64,000 nt of DNA from Pseudomonas sp. GM41(2012) (GCF_000282315.2 NZ_AKJN02000006.1:2232001-2296000), one strand, 5' to 3'. Shown: positions 37,089-46,406, numbered from the stretch's first letter. The notes: generated from the sequence alone by a model not told the origin. Made by a program: numbers and translations.

Positions 37089-37190
37089 CCCCAATCGCGA
37101 GCAGGCTCGCTCCCACATGGGATCGCTGGTGTTCACAGATTGTGAGTTCACAGAAGAACCAATGTGGGAGCGAGCCTGCTCGCGATGGGG
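37089..37190. repeat. REP inverted pair (GTGGGAGCGAGCCTGCTCGCGA type)
   Basis: CCCCAATCGCGAGCAGGCTC faces its inverted copy ending CTGCTCGCGATGGGG, between the convergent pvdS and acetyltransferase genes. It is the same class as the pair inside fpvD. Confidence 0.92.
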
Positions 37191-37225
37191 CACTCAAGAC
37201 CGAAGCAGATCTTGAGCCTTAAGCA

Positions 37226-38239
37226 TCAAGCCAACACACACCGCTCAAAAAACCGCTCACGCCCCAACACCATCAGCGCCGCGCGCTTGTGCGGGAAGTC
37301 GAATGCTTTCTCGCAGTGGAAACCCTGGTTCTGCATATGTCCGATCATCTTCGCGTTGTCGGCGCGAGGCTCGGCGACCACTTTCTGAGTGCGTGGATCG
37401 TCGAGAAACAGGTAATGCGTCAACGCCGATAACCAGCTCGCCACCTTGTGCGGGCCACGGTGATTTTCCTCACCCACCAACATGTGAATACCGCGGTCGT
37501 AATCGCCGACGTCATAGAACGGCGCGATGCGATCTTCCTTGGCCCAATAGGCTTCAAAGTAGGCGAACGGCTGATCATCGAAACAACCGATCAGCGTCAG
37601 GGTGTGGGGATCGGCTTCAAGTTTGCTCAGGTACTCGCGATGCTGCTCGAGGCTGCCCTCCTCCTGCCAGAAACTCGCCACGCGCGGGCTGTTCTGCCAA
37701 CGATTGAAACGCGCCAGGTCCAGGTCGATGTCCAGCGTGCGCAGGGAAATCCAGGCACCGAGGCGCGCATCAAAACGCCGATAGACTTCACCGCGCGGTT
37801 TCACCGGACGCAGTGGATGACGCTTGCCGCCACTGATGACCAGTTGCTGCGGATAACCCGGTGTCAATGACGCGCCCAGCCAAGGCTGAGGCAACTGCCA
37901 GAACAGCGTGCGTTCGCAACGATATTGGCCGACGATTTCGTCAGGGATCAGCAACCCGCTGAGCAATGCTTCGGTGGGGGCTTCATCGAGATGCCAGGTC
38001 AGGCGCTGGCAGGCCGGGTCACGGGCAAACAGCCAATAACAGGCCGCCCAGACGGCAAGATTGTCAGCGTGGTCGAAGCGCTCTTCTACTTGCACTTGCA
38101 GCGCGGGCTCGCGAGTCAGGCGCAACTGAATCAGCGGCTGCCCCTCAAGGCTGAGGCACAGGCGGCTTTCGGTTTCATCAGCTACAAGACGGGTTCCTGT
38201 CGGCAAGGCCAGGGCAGTCAGGTCATTCAGAGTGGACAT
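37226..38239 (-). CDS. PvdY-like siderophore hydroxyornithine acetyltransferase
   Basis: A 337-residue protein with a C-terminal GNAT domain of the IucB/RhbD/AlcB siderophore group. Typical motifs are FNRWQNSPRVASFWQEEG, HTLTLIGCFDDQPFAYFEAY, DYDRGIHMLVGEENHRGPHK and ADNAKMIGHMQNQGFHCEK. Such enzymes transfer an acetyl group to an N-hydroxylated side-chain amine; in type II pyoverdine strains PvdYII acetylates N5-hydroxyornithine. A perfect PvdS box lies 41 bp upstream, which supports a role in pyoverdine synthesis. If right, the pyoverdine of this strain contains acetyl-hydroxyornithine, possibly in place of the formyl form made by PvdF. The exact substrate is inference. Confidence 0.82.
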   Translation of the reverse strand: MSTLNDLTALALPTGTRLVADETESRLCLSLEGQPLIQLRLTREPALQVQVEERFDHADNLAVWAACYWLFARDPACQRLTWHLDEAPTEALLSGLLIPDEIVGQYRCERTLFWQLPQPWLGASLTPGYPQQLVISGGKRHPLRPVKPRGEVYRRFDARLGAWISLRTLDIDLDLARFNRWQNSPRVASFWQEEGSLEQHREYLSKLEADPHTLTLIGCFDDQPFAYFEAYWAKEDRIAPFYDVGDYDRGIHMLVGEENHRGPHKVASWLSALTHYLFLDDPRTQKVVAEPRADNAKMIGHMQNQGFHCEKAFDFPHKRAALMVLGRERFFERCVLA

Positions 38240-38279
38240 GGGTCGGGCTCACGTTAATCGTCGACAGTTCAACGAGGTG

Positions 38280-38303
38280 ACGTGAGCCGGGGCAGGAAAT
38301 TTA
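38280..38303 (-). promoter_or_regulatory. PvdS iron-starvation box of the acetyltransferase gene
   Basis: Read leftward, TAAAT (38303-38299) and CGT (38282-38280) are 16 bases apart, a perfect match, about 41 bp before the ATG at 38239. Confidence 0.85.
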
Positions 38304-38338
38304 AGCGCAGTCGCCAAATACGTGCCCCATGGCACGAA

Positions 38339-39133
38339 TCAGGGCTTACCCACCGGTACCAGGGCAATTTTGTAGGGATCGAAAATCTTCAGCATTTGGC
38401 CGTTATCCCTCAACCCCTGCAGCAATTTGGCAAACGTCTCGCCGCTGATCGGTGCCATCGGGCGGAGGATGGCGTAGTGGTGATAGACCTGATCGATGCG
38501 TTGCGACACCAGCAACTGCTCGCCGACTTTCTCGTTACGCAGCAGATAATCGCTCAGATAGGAGCGAGTCACCAAGGCAATATCCGCTCGTCCACGCAGC
38601 ACCATCAGCAAGTTGCTGTCGTGGGAATAAGTCAGCGTGGCGTTGTAGGTGTCGGCCAGATACTTGGGATCGGCATTGAAACTGGCAAACTCGTAGTGAT
38701 AGCCGCTGTACAGCGCCAAGCGCTTGCCCGTCAGGTCCTTGAAGTAATTCTCGTCGCGATCGGGTTTCTTCTGCGCGACAAAGATTTCTGCATCTTCCAG
38801 GCCCATGTCGACGTCGGTATGCGGAATATCCTTCCAGCCCCAGTCCGGGTTCTCGAAAATCGCCATATCGACCCTGCCTTCCTTGAAGTCGTTGAAACGT
38901 CGAGGAATGGAGGTGGGCACCAATACAAACTGATAGTCGGTTTGCAACTGATTCAGCGCTTCCACCAGTTGCGGCAACAGACCGGTGTCGGCACCGGACT
39001 CCGGGCGCACGGTATAGGGTGGAAAATGCGCGGCACCGACCCGCACCTGTTGTGCAGCCTGAGACGGCAACACGCAGCACACCGCAAGCGTCGCCAGCAA
39101 AAGCCGCGAAACCGTCCGAATTGGCGAAGACAT
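38339..39133 (-). CDS. Periplasmic solute-binding protein (PBPb family)
   Basis: A 264-residue exported protein with the family 3 extracellular solute-binding fold. The signal peptide ends near residue 26 (LPSQAA). The mature start VRVGAAHFPPYTVRPESG and the middle motifs FKEGRVDMAIFENPDWGW, LTGKRLALYSGYHYEF and LRGRADIALVTRSYL are typical of amino-acid-type binding proteins. There is no permease or ATPase gene nearby, so it may serve a transporter elsewhere or act as a ligand sensor. The ATG at 39133 is preferred over an adjacent in-frame TTG. Nothing links it to pyoverdine or atu genes. Confidence 0.78.
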   Translation of the reverse strand: MSSPIRTVSRLLLATLAVCCVLPSQAAQQVRVGAAHFPPYTVRPESGADTGLLPQLVEALNQLQTDYQFVLVPTSIPRRFNDFKEGRVDMAIFENPDWGWKDIPHTDVDMGLEDAEIFVAQKKPDRDENYFKDLTGKRLALYSGYHYEFASFNADPKYLADTYNATLTYSHDSNLLMVLRGRADIALVTRSYLSDYLLRNEKVGEQLLVSQRIDQVYHHYAILRPMAPISGETFAKLLQGLRDNGQMLKIFDPYKIALVPVGKP

Positions 39134-39225
39134 CAAAACAATCCACTCCCCAAAAAAATACGCTTCAATGCATTCAAGCTAGGCGGTTTCGGCAACTTAG
39201 CCAGTTTCCTTTGACCTGAACAAAC

Positions 39226-39852
39226 TTATTGCTTCTCTTCCAGCACCAGAATCAACGCCTCATCGGCCAATTGATCGAGGCTCATGCTGCCGCCTGCGCG
39301 AAACCAGGTGGTGGTCCAGGACAACGCACCGGTCAGGAAACGACGCGTGATGAACACATCCCCGCGGATAAAACCGGCCTCCTTGGCCTCACCCAGTACC
39401 TGAAGCCAGAGTTCTTCATAAATGTCGCGCAGCGCCAGCACCTGCGCCTGCCCGTCTGCGGACAGCGAACGCCATTCATACACCAACACCGCCATGGCCT
39501 CGCCGCTACCGCCCATGATCGACTGTAATTCACAACGAATCAGCGCCAGTACCCGCTCGCGCACACTGCCGGCTTCGGCCAGGGCTGCACGCATCAACGC
39601 AGTGTTATAGCGAATGGTTTCTTCCATCACCGCCCGCAGGATCTCGTCCTTGCTTTTGAAGTGATGAAAAATACTGCCGGACTGAATCCCCACGGCGCCG
39701 GCCAGATCGCGCACGGTGGTGCGTTCGTAACCTTTGTTGCGGAACAGGTGAGCCGCCACTTGCAGCAGTTTGCCGCGGGCGCTGTCCGGGTCGGTCAATT
39801 GGCCGCTGTCGACCAATTCGCGCATCACCCTCAGGGCTTTTTGCTCGTCCAC
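39226..39852 (-). CDS. atuR: AtuR, TetR-family repressor of the atu cluster
   Basis: A 208-residue TetR repressor. The N-terminal HTH covers ARGKLLQVAAHLFRNKGYERTT and VRDLAGAVGIQSGSIFHHFK; the rest is an all-helical ligand domain. It is divergent from atuA, as in P. aeruginosa (PA2885-PA2886), where AtuR represses the genes for citronellol/geraniol breakdown. The GTG at 39852 is chosen because an AGGAGA ribosome-binding site precedes it; an in-frame TTG 24 bp upstream would overlap that site. Its operators are the paired inverted repeats at 39941-39999. The inducer is probably a terpenoid acyl-CoA, by inference. Confidence 0.88.
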   Translation of the reverse strand: MDEQKALRVMRELVDSGQLTDPDSARGKLLQVAAHLFRNKGYERTTVRDLAGAVGIQSGSIFHHFKSKDEILRAVMEETIRYNTALMRAALAEAGSVRERVLALIRCELQSIMGGSGEAMAVLVYEWRSLSADGQAQVLALRDIYEELWLQVLGEAKEAGFIRGDVFITRRFLTGALSWTTTWFRAGGSMSLDQLADEALILVLEEKQ

Positions 39853-39940
39853 CCGTTCTCTCCTACAGTCGATCAATCAAGTACGCCGCTCGCCGCTAAA
39901 ACTGCGGGGTTGCGCGGGCAATTTAAGCTGGCCGGCGCGA

Positions 39941-39999
39941 CCAAGCAAGCGCTCGGGCAGAAGATAGTTAAGTCGTTTACAAACCAAGCGCTTGCTTGG
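39941..39999. promoter_or_regulatory. AtuR operator: two 13-bp inverted repeats
   Basis: CCAAGCAAGCGCT (39941-39953) and AGCGCTTGCTTGG (39987-39999) are perfect inverted copies separated by 33 bp in the atuR-atuA gap. AtuR of P. aeruginosa is known to bind two 13-bp inverted repeats in the same intergenic position, so the assignment is strong. Confidence 0.9.
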
Positions 40000-40030
40000 T
40001 AGTCTCAAAGCACTTCTATCGGAGGTGGCT

Positions 40031-41833
40031 ATGCAGTTGACTGTGCCCAAAACAATCCGCATCGGTTGCGCCAGCGCCTTCTGGGGCGACACCTCGACCG
40101 CCGCCGCGCAACTGGTGGAAGGTGGGCGTCTGGATTATCTGGTCTTCGATTATCTGGCCGAGATTACGATGTCGATCATGGCCGGTGCGCGGATGAAAGA
40201 TCCCCTGGCCGGTTACGCCAGCGACTTCATCGAAGTCCTCAGCCCGCTGCTGGGTCAACTCGCCGAACAGCAAATCCGCGTCATCAGCAACGCCGGCGGG
40301 GTCAACCCGCAAGCCTGCGCCGCCGCCCTGCAAGCGGCCTGCGACAAGGCTGGAGTGGCGCTGAAAATCGCCGTGCTGCTGGGCGACGACTTGCAGCCGC
40401 AACTCAAACAGCTCAGCAGCAGCGGTATCCATGAAATGTTCAGCGGCGCGCCCCTTCCGCCGATGTGTGTCTCGACCAACGCCTACCTCGGCGCACCGGG
40501 CATCGTCGAAGCCCTGCGGCTGGGGGCCGACATCGTCATCACCGGACGCGTGGTCGACAGCGCCGTGGTCAGCGCCGCGCTGGTGCATGAATTCGGCTGG
40601 TCGTGGCACGACTACGACAAACTCGCCCAGGCCGCATTGGCCGGGCACATCATCGAATGTGGCGCCCAGTGCACCGGCGGCAACTTCACCGATTGGCGCG
40701 AGGTGCCCGACTACGAACACATCGGCTTCCCCATCGTCGAAGTCAGCGCCAACAGCCAGTTCATCGTCAGCAAACCCGAAGGCTCCGGCGGACTGGTCAC
40801 ACCCCTGACGGTCGGCGAGCAGATGCTGTATGAAATCGGCAACCCGCAGGCGTATCTGCTGCCGGACGTGGTCTGCGATTTCACTGAAGTCAAACTCGTG
40901 CAACAAGGCAAAAACGCGGTCCAGGTGCACGGCGCAAAAGGCCTGCCGCCGACCGATCAGTACAAGGTCAGCGCGACGTACCCGGAGGGTTTCCGCTGCA
41001 CCGCCAGTTGCCTGATCGCCGGGATCGATGCGGTCGACAAGGCGCGTCGAGTCAGCGAAGCCATCATCAACAAGACCTCGGAAATCTTCAGCCAGCGCGG
41101 TTGGCCACCCTACAGCGAAGTGAACATCGAACTGCTCGGCAGCGAGGCCACTTACGGCCCCCACGGTCAGCGTCAGGACAGCCGCGAAGTGGTGATCAAA
41201 CTCGCGGTGCGCCATCCGGGCAAACAGGCGTTGATTGTGTTCTCCCGGGAGATCGCCCAAGCCGCCACCGGCATGGCGCCGGGGCTGACCGGGATTGTCG
41301 GTGGACGGCCGACGGTGTATCCGCTGATCCGGCTGTTCTCGTTCCTTATCGACAAAACCGCCTGCACGCTGGACATTGATCTCAAGGGCCAGCGCCACCC
41401 CTGCGCCTTGCCCGCCGTTGATGTGCTCGACACCGCCGACCTGCCCGTGGCGTGCGCCCCACCGAAACCCTCAGGCCGGGCCGATGCCAGCGTGCCCTTG
41501 GTCAAACTCGCCGTAGCGCGCTCCGGTGACAAGGGTAACCACAGCAACATCGGCGTCATGGCTCGCGAGCCGGAGTACCTGCCGTGGATTGCCGAAGCCT
41601 TGACGCCGGCAGTGATCGTCGACTGGATGAGTCATGTCCTCGACCCGATCCACGGACGTGTCGAACGCTGGTACCTGCCGGGCACCCACAGCCTTAATTT
41701 TCTGCTGGAAAACGCCCTGGGAGGCGGTGGCGTGGCCAGCCTGCGGATCGATCCGCAAGGCAAAGCCTTCGCCCAGCAACTGCTGGAAATCCAGATACCG
41801 GTGCCTCAGCGCATCGCCGACCAGGTCAACTAG
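40031..41833 (+). CDS. atuA: AtuA, acyclic terpene utilisation protein
   Basis: A 600-residue DUF1446-family protein. The start TIRIGCASAFWGDTSTAAAQ and the motif RVISNAGGVNPQACAAAL are characteristic. A C-terminal part (from about residue 490, LVKLAVARSGDKGNHSNIGV) has the AtuA-associated domain. It is required for growth on citronellol and geraniol in P. aeruginosa, but its reaction is not established. The ATG at 40031 follows GGAGGTGGCT, a good ribosome-binding site. It heads the atuABCDE operon under AtuR control. Confidence 0.92.
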   Translation: MQLTVPKTIRIGCASAFWGDTSTAAAQLVEGGRLDYLVFDYLAEITMSIMAGARMKDPLAGYASDFIEVLSPLLGQLAEQQIRVISNAGGVNPQACAAALQAACDKAGVALKIAVLLGDDLQPQLKQLSSSGIHEMFSGAPLPPMCVSTNAYLGAPGIVEALRLGADIVITGRVVDSAVVSAALVHEFGWSWHDYDKLAQAALAGHIIECGAQCTGGNFTDWREVPDYEHIGFPIVEVSANSQFIVSKPEGSGGLVTPLTVGEQMLYEIGNPQAYLLPDVVCDFTEVKLVQQGKNAVQVHGAKGLPPTDQYKVSATYPEGFRCTASCLIAGIDAVDKARRVSEAIINKTSEIFSQRGWPPYSEVNIELLGSEATYGPHGQRQDSREVVIKLAVRHPGKQALIVFSREIAQAATGMAPGLTGIVGGRPTVYPLIRLFSFLIDKTACTLDIDLKGQRHPCALPAVDVLDTADLPVACAPPKPSGRADASVPLVKLAVARSGDKGNHSNIGVMAREPEYLPWIAEALTPAVIVDWMSHVLDPIHGRVERWYLPGTHSLNFLLENALGGGGVASLRIDPQGKAFAQQLLEIQIPVPQRIADQVN

Positions 41834-41845
41834 AGGACTGTCGCC

Positions 41846-42715
41846 ATGGCTTACGATTCGATTTTCAAAGCCGGTTTGTTTGCAGGCCAAAACATCATCG
41901 TCACCGGTGGCGGCAGCGGCATCGGTCGTTGCACCGCTCACGAACTGGCGGCCCTCGGCGCCCATGTGCTGTTGCTCGGGCGCAAGGCTGACAAGCTGAA
42001 AAACGTCACGGCCGAGATTACCGAAGATGGCGGCAAGGCTGACTGGATGGTCTGCGATATTCGTGAAGAAGAGGCGGTCAAGCATGTGGTCAGCGAGTTG
42101 ATCCGCAAGCACGGACCGATTCACGGCCTGGTCAACAATGCCGGCGGGCAGTACCCGTCGCCGCTGGCGTCGATCAATCAAAAAGGCTTCGATACGGTGT
42201 TGCGCACCAACCTGATGGGCGGCTTCCTGATGGCCCGGGAAGTGTTCAACCAGTCCATGAGCAAACACGGCGGCGCCATCGTCAATATGCTCGCCGACAT
42301 GTGGGGCGGCATGCCCGGCATGGGTCACTCGGGCGCGGCGCGTTCAGGCATGGACAACCTCACCAAGACCGCTGCGTTCGAATGGGGTTATGCCGGGGTG
42401 CGGGTCAACGCCGTGGCGCCGGGCTGGATCGCGTCCAGTGGCATGGACACCTACGAAGGCGCGTTCAAAGCGGTGATCCCGACGTTGCGCGAGCACGTTC
42501 CGCTGAAACGCATCGGCACCGAATCGGAGGTCAGCGCGGCGATCGTTTTCCTGCTCAGCCCGGCCGCGGCGTTTGTCAGTGGCAGCACCTTGCGCATCGA
42601 CGGCGCCGCCAGCCTGGGCGGGCGCGCCTGGCCGATACACAAGGCGCAGATCAGCGAGTCGTATAACGGTTTCCACCGTGCCTACCTGCCTGACGTGCTC
42701 AAGGACAAGGAATAA
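41846..42715 (+). CDS. atuB: AtuB, short-chain dehydrogenase of terpene catabolism
   Basis: A 289-residue classical SDR. The NAD(P) loop is VTGGGSGIGRCTAHELAALG, NNAG is in HGLVNNAGGQYPSPLAS and the C-terminal part holds VSGSTLRIDGAASLGGRAW. The usual catalytic Tyr-x3-Lys is not evident: the region GMPGMGHSGAARSGMDNLTK has His/Ser instead of Tyr, a feature shared with enoyl-reductase-like SDRs. It is thought to oxidise or reduce a citronellol/geraniol-derived intermediate. It lies 12 bp after atuA and 3 bp before atuC. Confidence 0.9.
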   Translation: MAYDSIFKAGLFAGQNIIVTGGGSGIGRCTAHELAALGAHVLLLGRKADKLKNVTAEITEDGGKADWMVCDIREEEAVKHVVSELIRKHGPIHGLVNNAGGQYPSPLASINQKGFDTVLRTNLMGGFLMAREVFNQSMSKHGGAIVNMLADMWGGMPGMGHSGAARSGMDNLTKTAAFEWGYAGVRVNAVAPGWIASSGMDTYEGAFKAVIPTLREHVPLKRIGTESEVSAAIVFLLSPAAAFVSGSTLRIDGAASLGGRAWPIHKAQISESYNGFHRAYLPDVLKDKE

Positions 42716-42718
42716 TTC

Positions 42719-44335
42719 ATGCCGGTGATTCAGTCGCAAGTGGACCCGTTCAGCGAACAGTTCGCGCGCAATCGTGCGGCGATGCTGGTCGGCATCGAGC
42801 ACGTCCGCCAACTCGAACAGAACTTGCTGAACAAGGCGACCGAAGCCAAACCCAGGTTCGACAAACGCGGCCAATTGTTGCCCCGCGAACGCCTCAATCT
42901 GCTGCTGGACCCTGGCGCACCGTTCCTCGAACTGGCGAGCCTGGCGGGCTACAAGCTGCACGATGACAAGGACGGCAGCTCCGCTGGCGGCGGGTTGATC
43001 GCCGGGATCGGCTACGTGTCCGGCGCGCGCGTGCTGGTGGTGGCAAACAACAGTGCGATCAAGGGCGGGACCATTTCCCCCAGCGGTTTGAAAAAATCCC
43101 TGCGCCTGCAACAGATCGCCATGGAGAACAAACTGCCGGTCATTACCCTGGCCGAAAGCGGTGGCGCCAACCTCAATTACGCGGCGGAGATTTTCGTCGA
43201 AGGCGCCCGCAGTTTTGCCAATCAGGCGCGGATGTCGGCCATGGGCCTGCCGCAAATCACCGTGGTCCATGGCTCGGCCACGGCGGGCGGCGCCTATCAG
43301 CCAGGGTTGTCGGATTATGTGGTGGTGGTGCGTGGCAAGGCCAAGCTGTTTCTGGCCGGCCCGCCGCTGCTCAAGGCTGCCACCGGCGAAGTCGCCACCG
43401 ATGAAGCACTGGGCGGCGCCGAGATGCATGCGCAAATCGCCGGCACCGCGGAATACCTGGCCGAGAACGATGCCGATGGCGTGCGCCAGGTGCGCGAGAT
43501 TGTCAGCCTGTTGCCGTGGAATGATCAATTGCCCTGGGTACCCGAGCGTCGCTGGGAAGAACCGCTCTACCCCATCGACGAGTTGCTCGGGCTGATTCCT
43601 GACGACGCGAAAAAACCTTACGACGTGCGCGAAATCATCGCGCGGATAGCCGACGGCTCGAACTTTCTCGAATTCAAGGGCGAGTTCGATCAGCAAACCG
43701 TCTGCGGCCATTTGCAGATTCAAGGCCGCGCCTGCGGATTTATTGGCAACAATGGGCCGATTACGCCCAAGGGTGCGAGCAAGGCGGCGCAGTTCATTCA
43801 GCTCTGTGACCAGAGCAAGACCCCGTTGCTGTTCTTCCACAACACCACCGGGTTCATGGTCGGCACCGAGTCGGAGCAGCAAGGCGTGATCAAACACGGC
43901 GCGAAAATGATTCAAGCGGTGGCCAACGCCCGGGTGCCTAAACTGACCATCGTCGTCGGTGGCTCCTACGGCGCCGGTAACTACGCGATGTGTGGCCGCG
44001 GCCTCGACCCGCGCTTCATCTTCGCCTGGCCCAACAGCCGCACGGCGGTGATGGGCGGCGCTCAGGCCGGCAAAGTGCTGCGGATCGTCACCGAGGCCAA
44101 ACAGGCCAAGGACGGTCTGGTGCCCGACCCGAAAATGCTCGACATGCTGGAACAGGTCACCGCGCAGAAACTCGACAGCCAGTCCACCGCGCTGTACGGC
44201 AGCGCCAGCCTGTGGGACGACGGGTTGATCGATCCTCGCGATACCCGGACCTTGCTCGGGTACTTGCTGGATATCTGTCATGAGGCTGAAGTGCGGCCGC
44301 TGCAAACCAACAGTTTTGGTGTAGCCCGTTTCTAA
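42719..44335 (+). CDS. atuC: AtuC, geranyl-CoA carboxylase beta subunit
   Basis: A 538-residue carboxyltransferase subunit. It has the N- and C-terminal crotonase-like halves typical of methylcrotonyl/geranyl-CoA carboxylases: LPRERLNLLLDPGAPFLELA, SGGANLNYAAEIF, HGSATAGGAYQPGLSDYVV, FLHNTTGFMVG-like FFHNTTGFMVGTESE, and VVGGSYGAGNYAMCGRGLDP. With AtuF it carboxylates the methyl group of cis-geranyl-CoA. Its placement between atuB and atuD identifies it as AtuC rather than LiuB of leucine breakdown. Confidence 0.92.
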   Translation: MPVIQSQVDPFSEQFARNRAAMLVGIEHVRQLEQNLLNKATEAKPRFDKRGQLLPRERLNLLLDPGAPFLELASLAGYKLHDDKDGSSAGGGLIAGIGYVSGARVLVVANNSAIKGGTISPSGLKKSLRLQQIAMENKLPVITLAESGGANLNYAAEIFVEGARSFANQARMSAMGLPQITVVHGSATAGGAYQPGLSDYVVVVRGKAKLFLAGPPLLKAATGEVATDEALGGAEMHAQIAGTAEYLAENDADGVRQVREIVSLLPWNDQLPWVPERRWEEPLYPIDELLGLIPDDAKKPYDVREIIARIADGSNFLEFKGEFDQQTVCGHLQIQGRACGFIGNNGPITPKGASKAAQFIQLCDQSKTPLLFFHNTTGFMVGTESEQQGVIKHGAKMIQAVANARVPKLTIVVGGSYGAGNYAMCGRGLDPRFIFAWPNSRTAVMGGAQAGKVLRIVTEAKQAKDGLVPDPKMLDMLEQVTAQKLDSQSTALYGSASLWDDGLIDPRDTRTLLGYLLDICHEAEVRPLQTNSFGVARF

Positions 44336-44358
44336 GGGCGCTCAGGAGAACAATAAGA

Positions 44359-45516
44359 ATGATCTTCACCCAGGAACACGAAGCACTGCGCCGCACTGTC
44401 CGCCAATTCGTCGATCACGAGATCAATCCTCACGTCGAGGCATGGGAAAAGGCCGGACGCTTTCCGATCCACGAGATCTTCCGCAAGGCCGGCGACCTCG
44501 GCCTGCTGGGGATTTCCAAACCGGAAAAGTTTGGCGGCATGGGGCTCGATTACAGCTATTCGATCGTCGCGGCTGAAGAGTTCGGCACCATCCACTGCGG
44601 CGGCATTCCGATGTCCATCGGCGTGCAGACCGACATGTGCACCCCGGCGCTGGCGCGTTTCGGCTCCGATGAACTGCGTGAAGAATTCCTGCGCCCGGCG
44701 ATCACTGGCGAGCAGGTCGGTTGCATCGGTGTTTCCGAAGTCGGCGCCGGTTCCGACGTGGCCGGTTTGAAAACCACCGCCCGTAAAGACGGCGACGACT
44801 ACGTGATCAACGGCAGCAAGATGTGGATCACCAACTCGCCGAGCGCGGATTTCATCTGCCTGCTGGCCAACACCTCAGACGACAAACCGCACATCAACAA
44901 GTCGCTGATCATGGTGCCGATGAACACCCCCGGCATCAGCCTCAGTTCGCACCTGGACAAGCTCGGCATGCGCAGTTCAGAAACCGCCCAGGTGTTTTTC
45001 GACAACGTGCGCGTGCCGCAACGCAACCGCATCGGCCACGAAGGCGCGGGGTTCATGATGCAGATGCTGCAGTTCCAGGAGGAACGACTGTTCGGCGCGG
45101 CGAACATGATCAAGGGCCTGGAGTATTGCGTCGACAGCACCATCGAGTACTGCAAGGAACGTAAAACCTTCGGCAATGCGCTGATCGACAATCAGGTCAT
45201 CCATTTCCGCCTGGCCGAACTGCAAACCGAAATCGAATGCCTGCGGGCACTGGTCTATCAGGCCACCGAGCAGTACATCAAAGGCCAGGACGTCACCCGT
45301 CTGGCATCGATGGCCAAACTCAAGGCCGGGCGCCTGGGTCGGGAAGTCAGCGACAGCTGCCTGCAATATTGGGGCGGCATGGGCTTCATGTGGGACAACC
45401 CGGTGGCCCGCGCTTACCGTGACGTGCGACTGGTGTCGATCGGCGGCGGTGCCGACGAGATCATGCTGGGGATCATCTGCAAACTCATGGGCATCCTGCC
45501 GGGGAAAAAGAAATGA
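44359..45516 (+). CDS. atuD: AtuD, citronellyl-CoA dehydrogenase
   Basis: A 385-residue acyl-CoA dehydrogenase. Motifs are GCIGVSEVGAGSDVAGLKTT and DDYVINGSKMWITNSPSADF (flavin/substrate region), and QYWGGMGFMWDNPVARAYRD near the C-terminus. It oxidises citronellyl-CoA to geranyl-CoA. The ATG follows an AGGAGA site. Its stop overlaps the atuE start by ATGA. Confidence 0.92.
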   Translation: MIFTQEHEALRRTVRQFVDHEINPHVEAWEKAGRFPIHEIFRKAGDLGLLGISKPEKFGGMGLDYSYSIVAAEEFGTIHCGGIPMSIGVQTDMCTPALARFGSDELREEFLRPAITGEQVGCIGVSEVGAGSDVAGLKTTARKDGDDYVINGSKMWITNSPSADFICLLANTSDDKPHINKSLIMVPMNTPGISLSSHLDKLGMRSSETAQVFFDNVRVPQRNRIGHEGAGFMMQMLQFQEERLFGAANMIKGLEYCVDSTIEYCKERKTFGNALIDNQVIHFRLAELQTEIECLRALVYQATEQYIKGQDVTRLASMAKLKAGRLGREVSDSCLQYWGGMGFMWDNPVARAYRDVRLVSIGGGADEIMLGIICKLMGILPGKKK

Positions 45517-46310
45517 GCACCCTGCCGGTTTGCCAGACCTTGCTGCTGGAATCGCACAACGGCGTTCTGCACATCACCCTCAACCGCCCGGAAAACCGCA
45601 ATGCCATGAGCCTGTTGATGGTCGCGGAACTGCGTGCCGTGCTGTTGGCCGTGCGCGATGACCGTGAGATTCGTGCCTTGGTGATCGGTGGTGCCGGCGG
45701 GCATTTTTGCGCCGGTGGCGACATCAAGGACATGGCCAACGCACGCGCTCAAGGCCCGAACGCCTATCGCGACTTGAATCGCGCGTTCGGTGCGCTGCTG
45801 CAAGAGGTGCAACACGCGCCGCAAGTGGTGATCACGGTGCTGCAAGGCGCGGTGCTCGGCGGTGGTTTTGGTCTGGTCTGCGTCAGCGACGTCGCCTTGG
45901 CCGATCACCAGGCGCAATTTGGTCTGCCGGAAACCAGCCTCGGTCTGCTACCCGCGCAAATCGCGCCGTTCGTGGTGCAACGCATCGGCCTGACCCAGAC
46001 GCGTCGACTGGCACTGACCGCGGCACGTTTCGATGGCACACACGCACGGCGCATGGGCTTGGTGCATTTTGTCGAGCATGACGCGCAAGCGTTGGCCGAG
46101 CGTCTCGATGAAATTCTGGCCCATGTGTTGTGCTGCGCGCCGGAGGCCAATGCAATGACCAAAAAGCTGTTGCTGGCGAGTGCCGGACAGCCATCGAATG
46201 CGTTGCTGGATGAAGCGGCCGACTGGTTCAGCGAGGCGGTGACCGGGGCTGAAGGTGTTGAGGGGACCATGGCCTTCGTGCAAAAGCGTAAACCGGGGTG
46301 GGCGCCTTAA
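45513..46310 (+). CDS. atuE: AtuE, isohexenylglutaconyl-CoA hydratase
   Basis: A 265-residue crotonase. The oxyanion-hole segments are NRPENRNAMSLLMVAELRA/GGAGGHFCAGGDIKDM and LQGAVLGGGFGLVCVSDVAL; the latter is followed by ETSLGLLPAQIAPFVVQRIG. It hydrates isohexenylglutaconyl-CoA after carboxylation by AtuC/F. It starts in an ATGA overlap with atuD. A REP pair separates it from atuF. Confidence 0.9.
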   Translation: MSTLPVCQTLLLESHNGVLHITLNRPENRNAMSLLMVAELRAVLLAVRDDREIRALVIGGAGGHFCAGGDIKDMANARAQGPNAYRDLNRAFGALLQEVQHAPQVVITVLQGAVLGGGFGLVCVSDVALADHQAQFGLPETSLGLLPAQIAPFVVQRIGLTQTRRLALTAARFDGTHARRMGLVHFVEHDAQALAERLDEILAHVLCCAPEANAMTKKLLLASAGQPSNALLDEAADWFSEAVTGAEGVEGTMAFVQKRKPGWAP

Positions 46311-46313
46311 CAG

Positions 46314-46406
46314 CATCGCGGGCAAGCCTTGCTCCTACAAGTTCACGGTCGATCCCATCAAGGTGATTCAATCCAAACCCTGTAGGAGCAAGGCTTGCCC
46401 GCGATG
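46314..46406. repeat. REP inverted pair between atuE and atuF
   Basis: CATCGCGGGCAAGCCTTGCTCC is mirrored by GGAGCAAGGCTTGCCCGCGATG. It sits inside the atu operon and fills most of the atuE-atuF gap. Confidence 0.93.
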
